Assembly (NCBI RefSeq): GCF_029773605.1
Contig: NZ_CP103807.1
Span: forward strand, 434,001 to 498,000
DNA from: Actinobacillus genomosp. 2
Lineage (GTDB): Bacteria > Pseudomonadota > Gammaproteobacteria > Enterobacterales > Pasteurellaceae
Direction: 5' to 3'
Length of the DNA: 64,000 nucleotides
A program made the position numbers and the translations under genes. Positions 38,823 to 48,435 of the stretch are shown here, piece by piece (within the stretch, counting starts at the first letter, position 1; each line of letters starts with the position of its first letter). A model generated the notes under the pieces. The model had not been told where the DNA came from. It did no database searches and saw only the letters and a list, made by a program, of their open reading frames with translations.

Positions 38823-40127
38823 TTATTCGCTTTCTAATACCATTGCTGCCCCTAATCCACCTAAACCACTTGAGGCAACTAATGAAAGACCGCCGCCTTT
38901 ACGTTTAAGTGCATAAAGCGATTGAATGATCGTACGTAGACTAGTTACCGCACGAGGATTACCAAAAGCAATAGAACCGCCCAAATGATTGAATTTGTCC
39001 ATATCGATTTTACCCAAACAAGCGGTACGATTTAGCTGATTTTTAGCAAAGTCATTCGATTCAAATAATCGGAGATTCGCCAAGATTTGGCTAGCGGACG
39101 ACTCGTGAATATCAATATAATCCATATCTTGCAAACTTAATTCCGCTCGATCTAAAGCCTGTGAGCTGGCAATTGTCGCACCGGCAAACATATCTTGCCA
39201 AATATCATTACCAGTAATCGCATAGCTACGAATATAGCCTAAAGGCGTTAAGCCGAGAGCTTTGGCTTTGGATTCATTCATCAGTAATACAGCTGCCGCA
39301 CCGTCCATCGGTTGTGGCATATTGGCTTCAGTGACTGTGGCATATTCTTTATTCACAATCGGTGAGAATCGTTGATAATAGCTTTCTCTAGTTGCCGCAG
39401 ACACTAATGTATCCGAAACCACAAAATCTTTATAAGGGCGAGGAAATGACGGCATTACTTCTTCTTTTAATAGACCAATTTTCCACGCATCGGACGCTCT
39501 TTGATTGGAAAGACGAGCATATTCGTCTTGTTCCGCACGGCTAATATTATGATCTTGTGCCATCTGTTCCGACACTTCGGCTACTGACATTTGGGTAGTA
39601 AAATCTCTTAAATTCACACCGTGAGGTTTCAGATCTTTCCACGAAAAATGACGAAAACGGCGATATTTTTCCTCAAGCGATCCTGTGGCAAAAATAGATT
39701 TCAATTTATAGATAACCCGAGGGCTAATACTGAGTGGTGCATTTGAAATAGAATCCGCACCACCGGCAATGCCGGCATTAATTGAACCACTGACAATACT
39801 GCCGGCAACATTGGCAATCGCTTGTAAACCGGATAAACACGAACTACTGATACTATAAGACTGTAATTTAGGCATATTTAATGCCAATGCGATTTCTCTT
39901 GCCGGATTAGGAATATCGGGCTGTTGAATAACTTGTCCGAAAACCAGTTGTTCGATTTCATGGTGTTCAATTGCCGTACGGCTAAGTAATTCATTGGTTA
40001 CGATTGTGCCAAGACTGGTCGCATAAGCGTCTTTAAACCCAGTATCTTTTCGAGCAAAAGGGGTTCTCAGTCCGGATACAATCGCAACACGCTCACCTTT
40101 TGTGGTCAGTAAGTGCTGATTCGGCAT
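38823..40127 (-). CDS. fadI: Acetyl-CoA acyltransferase FadI-like thiolase; catalytic His and second Cys replaced
   Basis: 434-aa thiolase-family protein most like FadI, partner of fadJ. The nucleophile Cys is kept (SISSSCLSGLQAI, about residue 98). The two other hallmark residues are changed: the GHP His is Asn (GGSIAFGNP, AAT codon, 38958-38960), and the C-terminal Cys of the CxxGGLGAAM motif is Ser (SSGLGGLGAAMVLE, AGT codon, 38868-38870). Each differs from the expected codon by one base. The reading frame is intact, so it is either a recently inactivated thiolase or one with changed chemistry. The FadI call rests on overall similarity recalled from the family. Confidence 0.85.
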   Translation of the reverse strand: MPNQHLLTTKGERVAIVSGLRTPFARKDTGFKDAYATSLGTIVTNELLSRTAIEHHEIEQLVFGQVIQQPDIPNPAREIALALNMPKLQSYSISSSCLSGLQAIANVAGSIVSGSINAGIAGGADSISNAPLSISPRVIYKLKSIFATGSLEEKYRRFRHFSWKDLKPHGVNLRDFTTQMSVAEVSEQMAQDHNISRAEQDEYARLSNQRASDAWKIGLLKEEVMPSFPRPYKDFVVSDTLVSAATRESYYQRFSPIVNKEYATVTEANMPQPMDGAAAVLLMNESKAKALGLTPLGYIRSYAITGNDIWQDMFAGATIASSQALDRAELSLQDMDYIDIHESSASQILANLRLFESNDFAKNQLNRTACLGKIDMDKFNHLGGSIAFGNPRAVTSLRTIIQSLYALKRKGGGLSLVASSGLGGLGAAMVLESE

Positions 40128-40257
40128 TATTTATCCTTATCGGGAGGGGATTAGAATTGTAAAGCCAGTATTGTAACACCGTTAGTTTGAAAATAAATAA
40201 CGGATATGTAACGCTAAAGGGGGAATTAATAGGAGGGGAAGAGGGATGGATAAACAC

Positions 40258-40311
40258 AAGCGGTCAAATTAACATTTTTCTTTGCAACAAAATAGGAAAA
40301 TTTGACCGCTT
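40258..40311. repeat. Inverted USS pair between nth and fadI
   Basis: AAGCGGTCAAATT (40258-40270) and AATTTGACCGCTT (40299-40311). It could terminate nth, but the T run on that side is weak. Confidence 0.5.
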
Positions 40312-40324
40312 TCTGAGGATAGAA

Positions 40325-40957
40325 CTATTCGGTTTTATCTTTAAATTCACATAAATCTTCGATAATACAAGACCCACAACGAGGTTTTCGGGCTATACAG
40401 GTATAACGTCCGTGTAGAATTAGCCAATGGTGAACATCGACTTTAAATTCTGCCGGTACGACTTTGAGCAGTTTTTCTTCCACTTTGACCACATCTTTTC
40501 CTGGTGCAAATCCAGTACGGTTTGATACACGGAAAATATGCGTATCCACCGCAATGGTCGGATGCCCGAATGCTGTATTCAGCACAACGTTTGCTGTTTT
40601 TCGCCCGACACCGGCAAGTGCTTCCAAGGCTTCTCGATTTTCTGGCACTTCACCGTTGTGTTTTTCAATCAGATCTCGGCAAGTTTTAATAATATTTTCC
40701 GCTTTACTGTTAAATAACCCAATGGTTTTAATATACTCTTTTAAACCATCCACGCCTAAATCTAAAATAGCTTGCGGTGTATTGGCAACTGGAAATAATT
40801 TATCAGTTGCTTTATTTACCCCTTTATCTGTTGCTTGAGCAGAAAGAATTACCGCAATCAATAACTCAAAAGGATTGCTGTAATTCAATTCGGTAGTCGG
40901 ATGGGGATTTTCATTACGTAAACGGGTTAATATTTCAATTCGTTTTGCTTGATTCAT
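40325..40957 (-). CDS. nth: Endonuclease III
   Basis: DNA glycosylase/AP lyase for oxidised pyrimidines. Helix-hairpin-helix LAGVGRKTANVVL with catalytic Lys, the catalytic Asp in AVDTHIFRVSNR, and the C-terminal [4Fe-4S] cysteines CIARKPRCGSCIIEDLC. It is 210 aa, the standard length. It starts one base after the stop of the upstream permease gene, so it is in one operon with that gene and proB. Confidence 0.97.
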   Translation of the reverse strand: MNQAKRIEILTRLRNENPHPTTELNYSNPFELLIAVILSAQATDKGVNKATDKLFPVANTPQAILDLGVDGLKEYIKTIGLFNSKAENIIKTCRDLIEKHNGEVPENREALEALAGVGRKTANVVLNTAFGHPTIAVDTHIFRVSNRTGFAPGKDVVKVEEKLLKVVPAEFKVDVHHWLILHGRYTCIARKPRCGSCIIEDLCEFKDKTE

Positions 40958-41734
40958 TTAAATTCCTAGAAAAGATAAAAATCCTTGTTCATATAACATT
41001 TTGACAACCATTAAAAATGACATCGTCACGAGCATGGGGCGAACCAATTTCTTACCTTTAGTAACCACCATTCTTGCCCCTAATGTGCCACCGATAAATT
41101 GCCCAATCATCATAATAAAACCGATTTTCCATAAAACTGCACCACCTAATATAAAAAAGATAAGTGCGGCAAAGTTAGAAGTAAAGTTTAACACTTTGGC
41201 ATGGGCGACTGCTTTCGGTAAATTAAAGCCAAGTAATAAGATAAATGCTAGTGTAAAAAACGAACCGGTGGCTGGTCCGAACATTCCGTCATAAAAACCG
41301 ATGCTGGCAGCGGCACTAAAAGCAAATAGCGGAAAGCTGATGCGTTGTTTTCTATCTTCATCACCGACAGTCGGACTGAATAAAAAATAAATACCGATAA
41401 TTAACACTAAAAATGGTAATAACATTTTGAGTGAATTGACATCAATCATCTGCACGAAGATTGTACCGCAAGCCGCACCGATAAAGGTCAATAGAATCAA
41501 TAGGGAAATTTGTCTGAGATTAACGGCTTTTTGACGTACAAAATAGAGTGATGCAGAAAATGAACCGCCACAGGCTTGTAATTTATTCGTGCCAAGTGCC
41601 ATCGTAGGTGGTATACCGGCTGAAAGTAAAGCAGGAATAGTCAGTAAACCGCCACCACCGGCAATCGCATCAATAAAACCAGAAATGGTTGCAATGCCGA
41701 ATAACATAGCTAAAACATCAAACGAAAGTTCCAT
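40958..41734 (-). CDS. TauE/SafE family membrane permease (YfcA-like)
   Basis: 258-aa inner-membrane protein with about eight hydrophobic helices. TauE/SafE features: an N-terminal ISGFIDAIAGGGGLLTIPALLSAGIPPTMALGTNKL and an internally repeated GFYDGMFGPATGSFFTLAFILLLG. The family exports sulfonates or sulfite-like anions; the substrate here is unknown. It sits between proB (15 bp upstream) and nth (adjacent). Confidence 0.88.
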   Translation of the reverse strand: MELSFDVLAMLFGIATISGFIDAIAGGGGLLTIPALLSAGIPPTMALGTNKLQACGGSFSASLYFVRQKAVNLRQISLLILLTFIGAACGTIFVQMIDVNSLKMLLPFLVLIIGIYFLFSPTVGDEDRKQRISFPLFAFSAAASIGFYDGMFGPATGSFFTLAFILLLGFNLPKAVAHAKVLNFTSNFAALIFFILGGAVLWKIGFIMMIGQFIGGTLGARMVVTKGKKLVRPMLVTMSFLMVVKMLYEQGFLSFLGI

Positions 41735-41749
41735 AAAAATCCTTTTATT

Positions 41750-42841
41750 TTAATAAATAACCATTTCATCGATATGTACCGCAACTGAACCAAATTCATA
41801 ACCAAGCAAGGATTCAATCTCTGCTGATTTTTTTCCTTTAATCCGCACAAGTGCATCGCTATTATAACGAGCGAGTCCTAATGCGAGTGCTTTACCTTCC
41901 TGATTGAATATTTTAACGACTTCGCCACGGCTAAATACGCCATTAATTTCAGAAACACCGACAGGTAGTAATGATTTATGTTGTAACAATGCGGCTTCCG
42001 CGCCTTTATCTACCACAAGTGAACCAACTTGCGGTGCGGCGAATAACCATTGTTTACGTCCCTCCAAGCGGTCGGATTGTACTAAAAATTTACTACCAAT
42101 CGATTCGCCGTTGGCGAGATCCACTAATACATTTTCACGAGAACCGGAAGCGATGATTGTTTCAACGCCCGAACGTGTCGCAATATCGGCTGCGGTAATT
42201 TTTGTACTCATACCGCCGGTACCAAGACCGGTTACACTACCACCTGCCATTTGGCGAATTTCAGGGGTAATTTTTTCGACCACGGAAAGTAATTTAGCAT
42301 GTGGATTTGAGCGGGGATCTGCATCAAATAAGCCCTCTTGATCCGTGAGTAAATAAAGCTGGTCCGCATGAGCTAAAATGGCAACAAGTGCAGAAAGATT
42401 GTCATTATCGCCAACTTTAAATTCTTCGGTGGCTACTGTGTCATTTTCGTTGATTACAGGAATGATTTTTTGTTCCAATAACGCATTAAGCGTATCTCTT
42501 GCATTTAAAAAACGCTCACGATCATCAATATCGGCACGAGTCAATAAAATTTGCCCGATATGAATCCCATAAATATCAAATAAATTTTCCCAAGTACGGA
42601 TTAATTGGCTTTGTCCTACAGCAGCAAGCATTTGTTTATATGCAAGTGTTTTAGGTAATTCGGGATGACCTAAATAATCTCTGCCTGCAGCGGCTGCTCC
42701 GGATGTCACGACAATTACCCGATGATGTTGATGCAGTTGGGCAATTTGTTTGACTAATTCCAGCATATAAGGGCGACTTAAACTTTTTCCGCCGTGAGTC
42801 AGTGTGCTAGTTCCAAATTTAATTACAATTGTCTTTTGCAT
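41750..42841 (-). CDS. proB: Glutamate 5-kinase
   Basis: First step of proline synthesis, phosphorylating glutamate. The amino-acid kinase domain has [16 protein letters not shown] and [12 protein letters not shown]; a C-terminal PUA domain (about residues 275-363) is present. Start ATG 42841 ([12 protein letters not shown]) gives 363 aa, close to E. coli ProB (367 aa); the longer frame to 42898 is not supported. proA is not adjacent. It is divergent from folA. Confidence 0.95.
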   Translation of the reverse strand: MQKTIVIKFGTSTLTHGGKSLSRPYMLELVKQIAQLHQHHRVIVVTSGAAAAGRDYLGHPELPKTLAYKQMLAAVGQSQLIRTWENLFDIYGIHIGQILLTRADIDDRERFLNARDTLNALLEQKIIPVINENDTVATEEFKVGDNDNLSALVAILAHADQLYLLTDQEGLFDADPRSNPHAKLLSVVEKITPEIRQMAGGSVTGLGTGGMSTKITAADIATRSGVETIIASGSRENVLVDLANGESIGSKFLVQSDRLEGRKQWLFAAPQVGSLVVDKGAEAALLQHKSLLPVGVSEINGVFSRGEVVKIFNQEGKALALGLARYNSDALVRIKGKKSAEIESLLGYEFGSVAVHIDEMVIY

Positions 42842-42925
42842 AGTCTTATCCCGATAAAAATTTAGCACAAAAGTATCACTTTTATCTGTTAAAATCACGC
42901 CTATTTTATTAAAAGGGAAGAAAAA

Positions 42926-43414
42926 ATGAAGATAAGTTTAATTGTTGCCAGAACCTTAAATCACGTTATCGGCAAAGATAACCAAATGCCGTGGAGTTTA
43001 CCGGTAGATTTAGCTTGGTTTCGCCAAAATACGTTAGGTAAGCCGGTCATTATGGGACGTAAAACCTATGAATCTATCGGGCGACTTTTACCGAAACGTC
43101 CAAATATTATTTTGAGCCGTTCCGGATTTTGCGTAGAGGGGGCCTATATGGCGGAAAACTTTACACAGGCGGTCGAGTTAGCCAAAACTTTTGCAAATAC
43201 AGATGAAATTATGGTAATCGGCGGCGGAGAATTATTTAAGCAGACTATACCTGAAGCAAGCAAACTTTACTTAACAGAGATTCAAGCGGAAATAGAGGGT
43301 GATACTACCTTTGAATTTGATGAATCAAATTGGCGATTATCGGCAGAAAAATGGTCGGAAATTGATGAGCAAAACGCATATCGTTGCCATTTTATGATCT
43401 TAGAAAGGGTATGA
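42926..43414 (+). CDS. folA: Dihydrofolate reductase
   Basis: NADPH-dependent reduction of dihydrofolate; target of trimethoprim. Conserved: [26 protein letters not shown] with the Trp/active-site segment, [12 protein letters not shown] and [13 protein letters not shown]. It is 162 aa. The ribosome site is AAGGGAAG. It is divergent from proB with 84 bp between starts. Confidence 0.96.
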   Translation: MKISLIVARTLNHVIGKDNQMPWSLPVDLAWFRQNTLGKPVIMGRKTYESIGRLLPKRPNIILSRSGFCVEGAYMAENFTQAVELAKTFANTDEIMVIGGGELFKQTIPEASKLYLTEIQAEIEGDTTFEFDESNWRLSAEKWSEIDEQNAYRCHFMILERV

Positions 43415-43538
43415 TTGTTTATTTTACAAGCTATTAATCGATCTTTACAAAACGCAAACCTTTGCATTTTTAGACCTTAAACACAAAGTAAAAAAGAAAG
43501 CGTACAATAAGTTCAATCATTTTAATAAAGGAGTAAAT

Positions 43539-43772
43539 ATGGATTACGTTGAACTTTTAGGCTATGCAGCAATGGGATTTGTCGGTTTATCTTTTGTATT
43601 AAAAGATGTCGTTAAGCTTCGTTTAATTAATGCGATTGGCTGTGTGTTATTCGTTATTTACGGCTTTTTTATCGGCTCAATTCCTGTTATCGCAATGAAT
43701 TTTTTTGTTGCGATGCTTAATTTCTACTTTGTGGTAAAAAATTGGAATAAACCACTAGAAGTTAATTCGTAA
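43539..43772 (+). CDS. Small membrane protein, YgjV/SemiSWEET-like
   Basis: 77-aa protein with three hydrophobic helices (about residues 5-20, 28-47, 50-68), the size and shape of half-transporter proteins such as SemiSWEET and of the short Imp-YgjV family (GYAAMGFVGLSFVLKDVVKLRLINAIGCVLFVIYGFFIGSIPVIAMNFF). The ribosome site AAAGGAG is strong, supporting a real gene. A role in small-solute transport is inference. Confidence 0.75.
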   Translation: MDYVELLGYAAMGFVGLSFVLKDVVKLRLINAIGCVLFVIYGFFIGSIPVIAMNFFVAMLNFYFVVKNWNKPLEVNS

Positions 43773-43783
43773 GATTTTATGTG

Positions 43784-43814
43784 AAACAGACCGCTTGTAA
43801 GCGGTCTGTTTTTG
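43784..43814. terminator. USS-pair bidirectional terminator
   Basis: AAACAGACCGCTT (43784-43796) and AAGCGGTCTGTTT (43799-43811) with a 2-base centre. It separates the small membrane protein gene from the convergent radA. Confidence 0.8.
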
Positions 43815-43816
43815 TA

Positions 43817-45195
43817 TTAAAGGTTACCAAGAATATCAAGCGCATCACTTAATTTTTTCACGGTAAAAACTTCCATACCTTTAATCGGCTTTTTAGGCGC
43901 ATTTCCGTGAGGAATAATTGCACGTTTAAATCCATGTTTTGCTGCTTCGCTGATTCGTTCTTGACCGCTAGGAACTGGACGGATTTCTCCGGCTAATCCG
44001 ACTTCGCCGAAAACGACAAGATCCTGTGGTAATGAACGATTCCTAAAACTGGATATTAATGCCAATATTAATGCTAAATCTGCACTGGTTTCTGTGACTT
44101 TGACCCCTCCGACTACATTCACAAACACATCTTGATCCGACATTTGTAAACCGCCGTGTCGATGTAAGACGGCAAGTAATAAGGACAAACGGTTATGATC
44201 TAATCCGACCGCAACACGACGGGGATTCGCTAACATAGAATGATCAACTAACGCTTGAATCTCGACTAATAGAGGACGAGTACCTTCCCAAAGTACCATC
44301 ACGGAACTACCAGGTGTTTGTTCTTCACTACGGCTAAGGAAAATTGCTGAAGGGTTTTTTACTTCTCTTAATCCTTGCTCAGTCATTGCAAATACACCTA
44401 ATTCATTGACTGCACCGAAACGGTTTTTTTGACTGCGTAAAGTACGAAAACGAGAATCCGATTCGCCTTCTAATAAAATAGATGCGTCAATACAGTGTTC
44501 CAAAACCTTAGGACCAGCAAGCGTACCGTCTTTTGTGACGTGTCCAACCATGATAATGGCCACTTGGCGAGTTTTTGCATAGCGAGTTAAAAACGAAGCA
44601 CATTCTCGTACTTGAGATACACTACCAGGGAAGATTGGATATCGGCAAGGTGCATTACCTGAATAGAGTCAATCACCATAATTTTCGGCTTTTCTTGATC
44701 GGCAATATTACAGATATGTTCAACGGAGGTTTCTGATAGCATCTTTAGATTTTCAGTTGGTAGTTCTAAGCGATTGGCACGCATCGCAACTTGCTGTAAT
44801 GATTCCTCACCGGTCACATAAAGTGTCGGCAAATCTTTAGATAAACCGCACATAACTTGCAAAAGTAGGGTAGATTTACCAGCACCAGGGTGACCACCGA
44901 TTAAAATTGCTGATCCGGGAACGACACCACCACCGAGGACACGATCCAACTCATTAAAGCCACTACTGAAACGAGGCACTTCTTGTAAACTGATTTCAGA
45001 TAAGGTTTGCACTTTGCCTGAGGTTTCTCCGGCATATCCGCTAAAACGATCGCTCTTACTCGTTTCTTTACTGGATATTAGGCGAACTTCACTAATGGTA
45101 TTCCAAGACTTACATTCTTTGCATTGCCCCATCCAGCGAGAATATTCTGCGCCGCAATCATTACATACATAAGCTGTTTTTGGTGCTTTTGCCAT
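43817..45195 (-). pseudogene. radA: DNA repair protein RadA/Sms, disrupted by a one-base frameshift
   Basis: RadA is a RecA-like branch-migration ATPase used in recombination and natural transformation. The N-terminal part (from ATG 45195, MAKAPKTAYVC) has the zinc finger CNDCG..CKEC and Walker A GGHPGAGKS. At IQSSL the frame shifts and ends 13 codons later. The C-terminal part resumes in another frame (IIMVGHVTKDG, KNRFG motif, Lon-like domain). Adding one C to the CCC run at plus-strand 44628-44630 restores IQSSPGSVSQVREC and a 459-aa protein of normal length. It may be a real mutation or a sequencing error. Confidence 0.9.
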
Positions 45196-45272
45196 TTTGA
45201 CCTCTAAATTGATGAAAACGACATAATCATAGCAAAATATACTGACTAAATGAACAGTTATAAAGATATTGT

Positions 45273-45294
45273 TTTTGCGATGCGGATCGCAAAA
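45273..45294. promoter_or_regulatory. CRP-S (Sxy-dependent competence) site upstream of apfA
   Basis: A 22-bp near-palindrome: TTTTGCGAT, GCGG, ATCGCAAAA. It has the GCGA/TCGC core that distinguishes CRP-S from normal CRP (TGTGA) sites in Pasteurellaceae competence genes. It lies 93 bp upstream of the apfA start and 78 bp from the radA start on the other strand. Confidence 0.85.
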
Positions 45295-45386
45295 GTTATT
45301 TTGTTCGCTAGTGATAGCCAATGAAATATTGCAGACTGTTTAGGCGTAATCATACGCAGAAATATTGAGATAATAAGGAACATTGT

Positions 45387-45827
45387 ATGCAAAAAATCAG
45401 ATTAATTAGACCGCTTGCTAAGGCTTTTACATTAATTGAATTAATGATCGTTATCGCAATTATTGCCATTCTTGCCACTATTGCGATTCCTTCCTATAAC
45501 AGCTATACCCAAAAAGCTGCACTTTCGGAATTACTTTCCGCTTCATCTTCTTATAAAACCGATGTTGAAATTTGTGTGTATAACACCGGAGATATTAATG
45601 CCTGTAACAGCGGACAAAATGGGATTAAAAAAGATAGTGATCTTAAAAATTCAAAATATCTGAAATCGGTATCGGTAACAAATGGAGAAATAAAAGTAGT
45701 TGGGCAAGGGAGCTTAGAGAATTACAGCTATACGCTAAAACCGAATAAAAATGGACAAACTATCACGTGGGAAACTCAATGTAGTGGCGATGATACAAGT
45801 TTATTTCCGGCAAACTTCTGTTCATAA
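45387..45827 (+). CDS. apfA: Type IV pilin subunit
   Basis: Type IVa major pilin. The prepilin leader MQKIRLIRPLAKA is cut before FTLIELMIVIAIIAILATIAIPSY, with Glu5 of the mature N-terminus. A C-terminal disulfide pair is likely (TQCSGDDTSLFPANFC). At 146 aa it is a normal short pilin. It is used for DNA uptake and adherence. The CRP-S site upstream and apfBCD downstream place it in the competence operon. Confidence 0.95.
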   Translation: MQKIRLIRPLAKAFTLIELMIVIAIIAILATIAIPSYNSYTQKAALSELLSASSSYKTDVEICVYNTGDINACNSGQNGIKKDSDLKNSKYLKSVSVTNGEIKVVGQGSLENYSYTLKPNKNGQTITWETQCSGDDTSLFPANFCS

Positions 45828-45852
45828 CGTTAATGGATAAGGAGGAAACCAA

Positions 45853-47244
45853 ATGCCATATTCAGTTTGTGATGTTAACAGCCAACAGGTGTTTGAAATT
45901 TCTGATGAACTTTGGCAAAAGAATTTTGATGAACGTCATATTTTATTACGTTATCTCGCTGTGCCGGTTCAGGAGAATCAACAAATGTTATGGCTAGCAA
46001 TAGATGATATGAATAATTTGAGTGCTTGTGAAATTTTTGCATTTATTGCACATAAACAAATTGAGCCGGTATTGGTTTCCTCCGATGAATTGAAATATCT
46101 TTTAAGTCAACTAATGCCGGAACAACGATCAGTGTATGAAGAAACCGAGCTACCTTATCAATCTTTAGAATCATCGGAACATTTCAACGTGAATGATCCG
46201 ATTATCCGGAGTTTAGATAATCTTTTTAAATATAGTTTAAAACATAATGTATCTGATATTCATATTGAACCGCAAAAAGAAAAGATCATCATTAGATTAC
46301 GTATTGATGGTGTTCTTTATCATTATAAATCGCTCTCAAGACAACTTTCTGAGCGAGTTATTTCCAGAATTAAGTTATTGGCGAAATTAGATATTAGTGA
46401 ATCTCGCCTACCACAAGACGGGCAATTTAGCTTTAAAACAGCATTATCTGAAACACTCGATTTTCGGGTATCAAGTTTACCGACACATTGGGGAGAGAAG
46501 ATTGTTTTACGTTTACAAAAAAATAAACCGACGCATTTTGATTTTCTTACGTTAGGTTTTTTAGCGGAGCAGAAAGCAAAGTTATTGAAAGCATTACAGC
46601 AACCACAAGGATTAATTTTAGTTACTGGACCTACTGGTAGCGGTAAAAGTATTACTTTATATAGTGCATTAAATTATTTAAATGACAGTTCCAGACATAT
46701 TATGACTGCAGAAGATCCAGTAGAAATTGAAATCGAAGGGATCATTCAAACTCAAGTCAATTCGGCGATAGGTTTGGATTTTAGTCGTTTATTAAGAACA
46801 TTTTTACGTCAAGATCCGGATGTGATTATGTTGGGTGAAATTAGGGATAGAGAAAGTGCGGAAATTGCACTACGTGCGGCACAAACTGGTCATTTAGTGC
46901 TTTCCACGTTACATACGAATGATGCACCTTCCGCAATAGAACGTTTATTACAGTTAGGCATAAAAGAATATGAGATACGTAATTCATTGCTATTAGTGAT
47001 TGCTCAGCGTTTAGTCCGAAAATTATGTTGTGAATGTGCCGGCAATGGTTGTAAGACGTGTTATCAAGGCTATAAAGGGCGTGAAGGCGTTTATCAAATC
47101 TTAGCCAAAAATGGTGAGATATTTGATAAAAACACAGCTTATTTAGACTTTAAAACGTTACATCAAAGTGCGGAGCAAAAAGTCCAGGCGGGTATTACCT
47201 CGTTAGTTGAAATAAAAAGAGTATTGGGCGATGCAGAAGCATAA
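45853..47244 (+). CDS. apfB: Type IV pilus assembly ATPase
   Basis: PilB/GspE-type secretion ATPase powering pilus extension. Walker A GPTGSGKS, Asp box and Walker B (DPDVIMLGEIRDRESAEIAL), His box TGHLVLSTLHTND. The zinc tetracysteine is compact (CCECAGNGCKTC). At 463 aa it lacks part of the N-terminal domain of PilB (about 560 aa), as is usual in Pasteurellaceae. Its end overlaps apfC by 14 bases. Confidence 0.95.
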   Translation: MPYSVCDVNSQQVFEISDELWQKNFDERHILLRYLAVPVQENQQMLWLAIDDMNNLSACEIFAFIAHKQIEPVLVSSDELKYLLSQLMPEQRSVYEETELPYQSLESSEHFNVNDPIIRSLDNLFKYSLKHNVSDIHIEPQKEKIIIRLRIDGVLYHYKSLSRQLSERVISRIKLLAKLDISESRLPQDGQFSFKTALSETLDFRVSSLPTHWGEKIVLRLQKNKPTHFDFLTLGFLAEQKAKLLKALQQPQGLILVTGPTGSGKSITLYSALNYLNDSSRHIMTAEDPVEIEIEGIIQTQVNSAIGLDFSRLLRTFLRQDPDVIMLGEIRDRESAEIALRAAQTGHLVLSTLHTNDAPSAIERLLQLGIKEYEIRNSLLLVIAQRLVRKLCCECAGNGCKTCYQGYKGREGVYQILAKNGEIFDKNTAYLDFKTLHQSAEQKVQAGITSLVEIKRVLGDAEA

Positions 47245-48433
47245 AGTGTATGAATTTCGCTGGAAAGCAATAAACAGATTTCAGCAATCACAAATAGGAT
47301 GTTTTCTTGCAGAAACTCTGGAGGAGGTTGAAAATAAACTTCTTAAAAAAGGTTATACGAATATTCGTATTCAACGTAATTTTGTCTTTTCGACGAAGCC
47401 TTCCTCAGAAAATATTACACAAGTCATCAATCAACTAGCACTATTACTAAATGCCGCAATTCCTCTGAAACAAGCCCTTTGTATGGTTCAGGAAAATAGT
47501 GGCAATATTCGACTTTATTTATGGCTTCGTGAGTTAATTGGATTAATTGAGTCGGGATATTCCTTATCAAAGGGGTTAGATAAACTTAAACTTTATTTAG
47601 TAAAAAATGAAATACAACTTATTAATATTGGCGAAAAAAGCGGACAATTAGGCGTGATATTGGCCAATATTGCACAAAGTCGTTCTCAAACAGAAAAGTT
47701 ACATAAAAAAGTAAAAAAGATAATGTTTTATCCATTAATGACATTAAGTATTTCCCTAATATTGTCTATCGGAATGTTGTTATTTATTGTCCCTCAATTT
47801 ATTGAAGTATATAGCGATAAAGAAAAAGTTCTTCCTTTGCTTACATCCATTCTATTTTCACTATCTGTTTTTTTGCAAACTTATGGGTTATTGATAGCAT
47901 TTGCCTTTGTAGTGTTAGGTACTATGTTTATTTGGTTTGCTAAAAACAGTACATTTTTAACTGCTTTTAAATGGCGAATGTTTAGTTTATTGCCGGTATT
48001 TAATAAGGTTATTACAAATTCGAGAATTGTTTTTTTTAGTCAAAATTTGGCGTTAATGTTAAAAAATCATATGCGGTTGGAAATTGCATTAAATGCGTTC
48101 CTTTCTGCTCAAACACAAGATATCCAGTTAAAAAAAGAGATAAATATGATGTTAACTTTTTTACGACAAGGCTATAAATTGTCTGACTGTTTAAATCCAA
48201 CAGTATTTCAGAGCCAAGTGATTCAAATGATCGCAGTAGCTGAACGAAGTGGTAGTTTGATTCAGATGCTTGAGCATATAGGAGAAATATATCAACAGAA
48301 ATTGGATTATCAAATTGATCTACTTTCTCAAATGATTGAGCCTATCTTAATGATGATGATTGGTTTAGTGATAGGCACGATTTTAATTGGTCTATATTTA
48401 CCTATTTTTGATATGGGGGGCTTGGCAGGGTAA
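47231..48433 (+). CDS. apfC: Type IV pilus inner membrane platform protein
   Basis: PilC/GspF platform protein, 400 aa. It has two cytoplasmic GspF domains (about residues 60-180 and 260-380) and three membrane segments (MFYPLMTLSISLILSIGMLLFIVPQF, TYGLLIAFAFVVLGTMFIW, MIGLVIGTILIGLYLPIF). The motif INIGEKSGQLG and its repeat VAERSGSL mark the two domains. It overlaps apfB and is followed by apfD two bases after its stop. Confidence 0.94.
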   Translation: MQKHKVYEFRWKAINRFQQSQIGCFLAETLEEVENKLLKKGYTNIRIQRNFVFSTKPSSENITQVINQLALLLNAAIPLKQALCMVQENSGNIRLYLWLRELIGLIESGYSLSKGLDKLKLYLVKNEIQLINIGEKSGQLGVILANIAQSRSQTEKLHKKVKKIMFYPLMTLSISLILSIGMLLFIVPQFIEVYSDKEKVLPLLTSILFSLSVFLQTYGLLIAFAFVVLGTMFIWFAKNSTFLTAFKWRMFSLLPVFNKVITNSRIVFFSQNLALMLKNHMRLEIALNAFLSAQTQDIQLKKEINMMLTFLRQGYKLSDCLNPTVFQSQVIQMIAVAERSGSLIQMLEHIGEIYQQKLDYQIDLLSQMIEPILMMMIGLVIGTILIGLYLPIFDMGGLAG

Positions 48434-48435
48434 AT

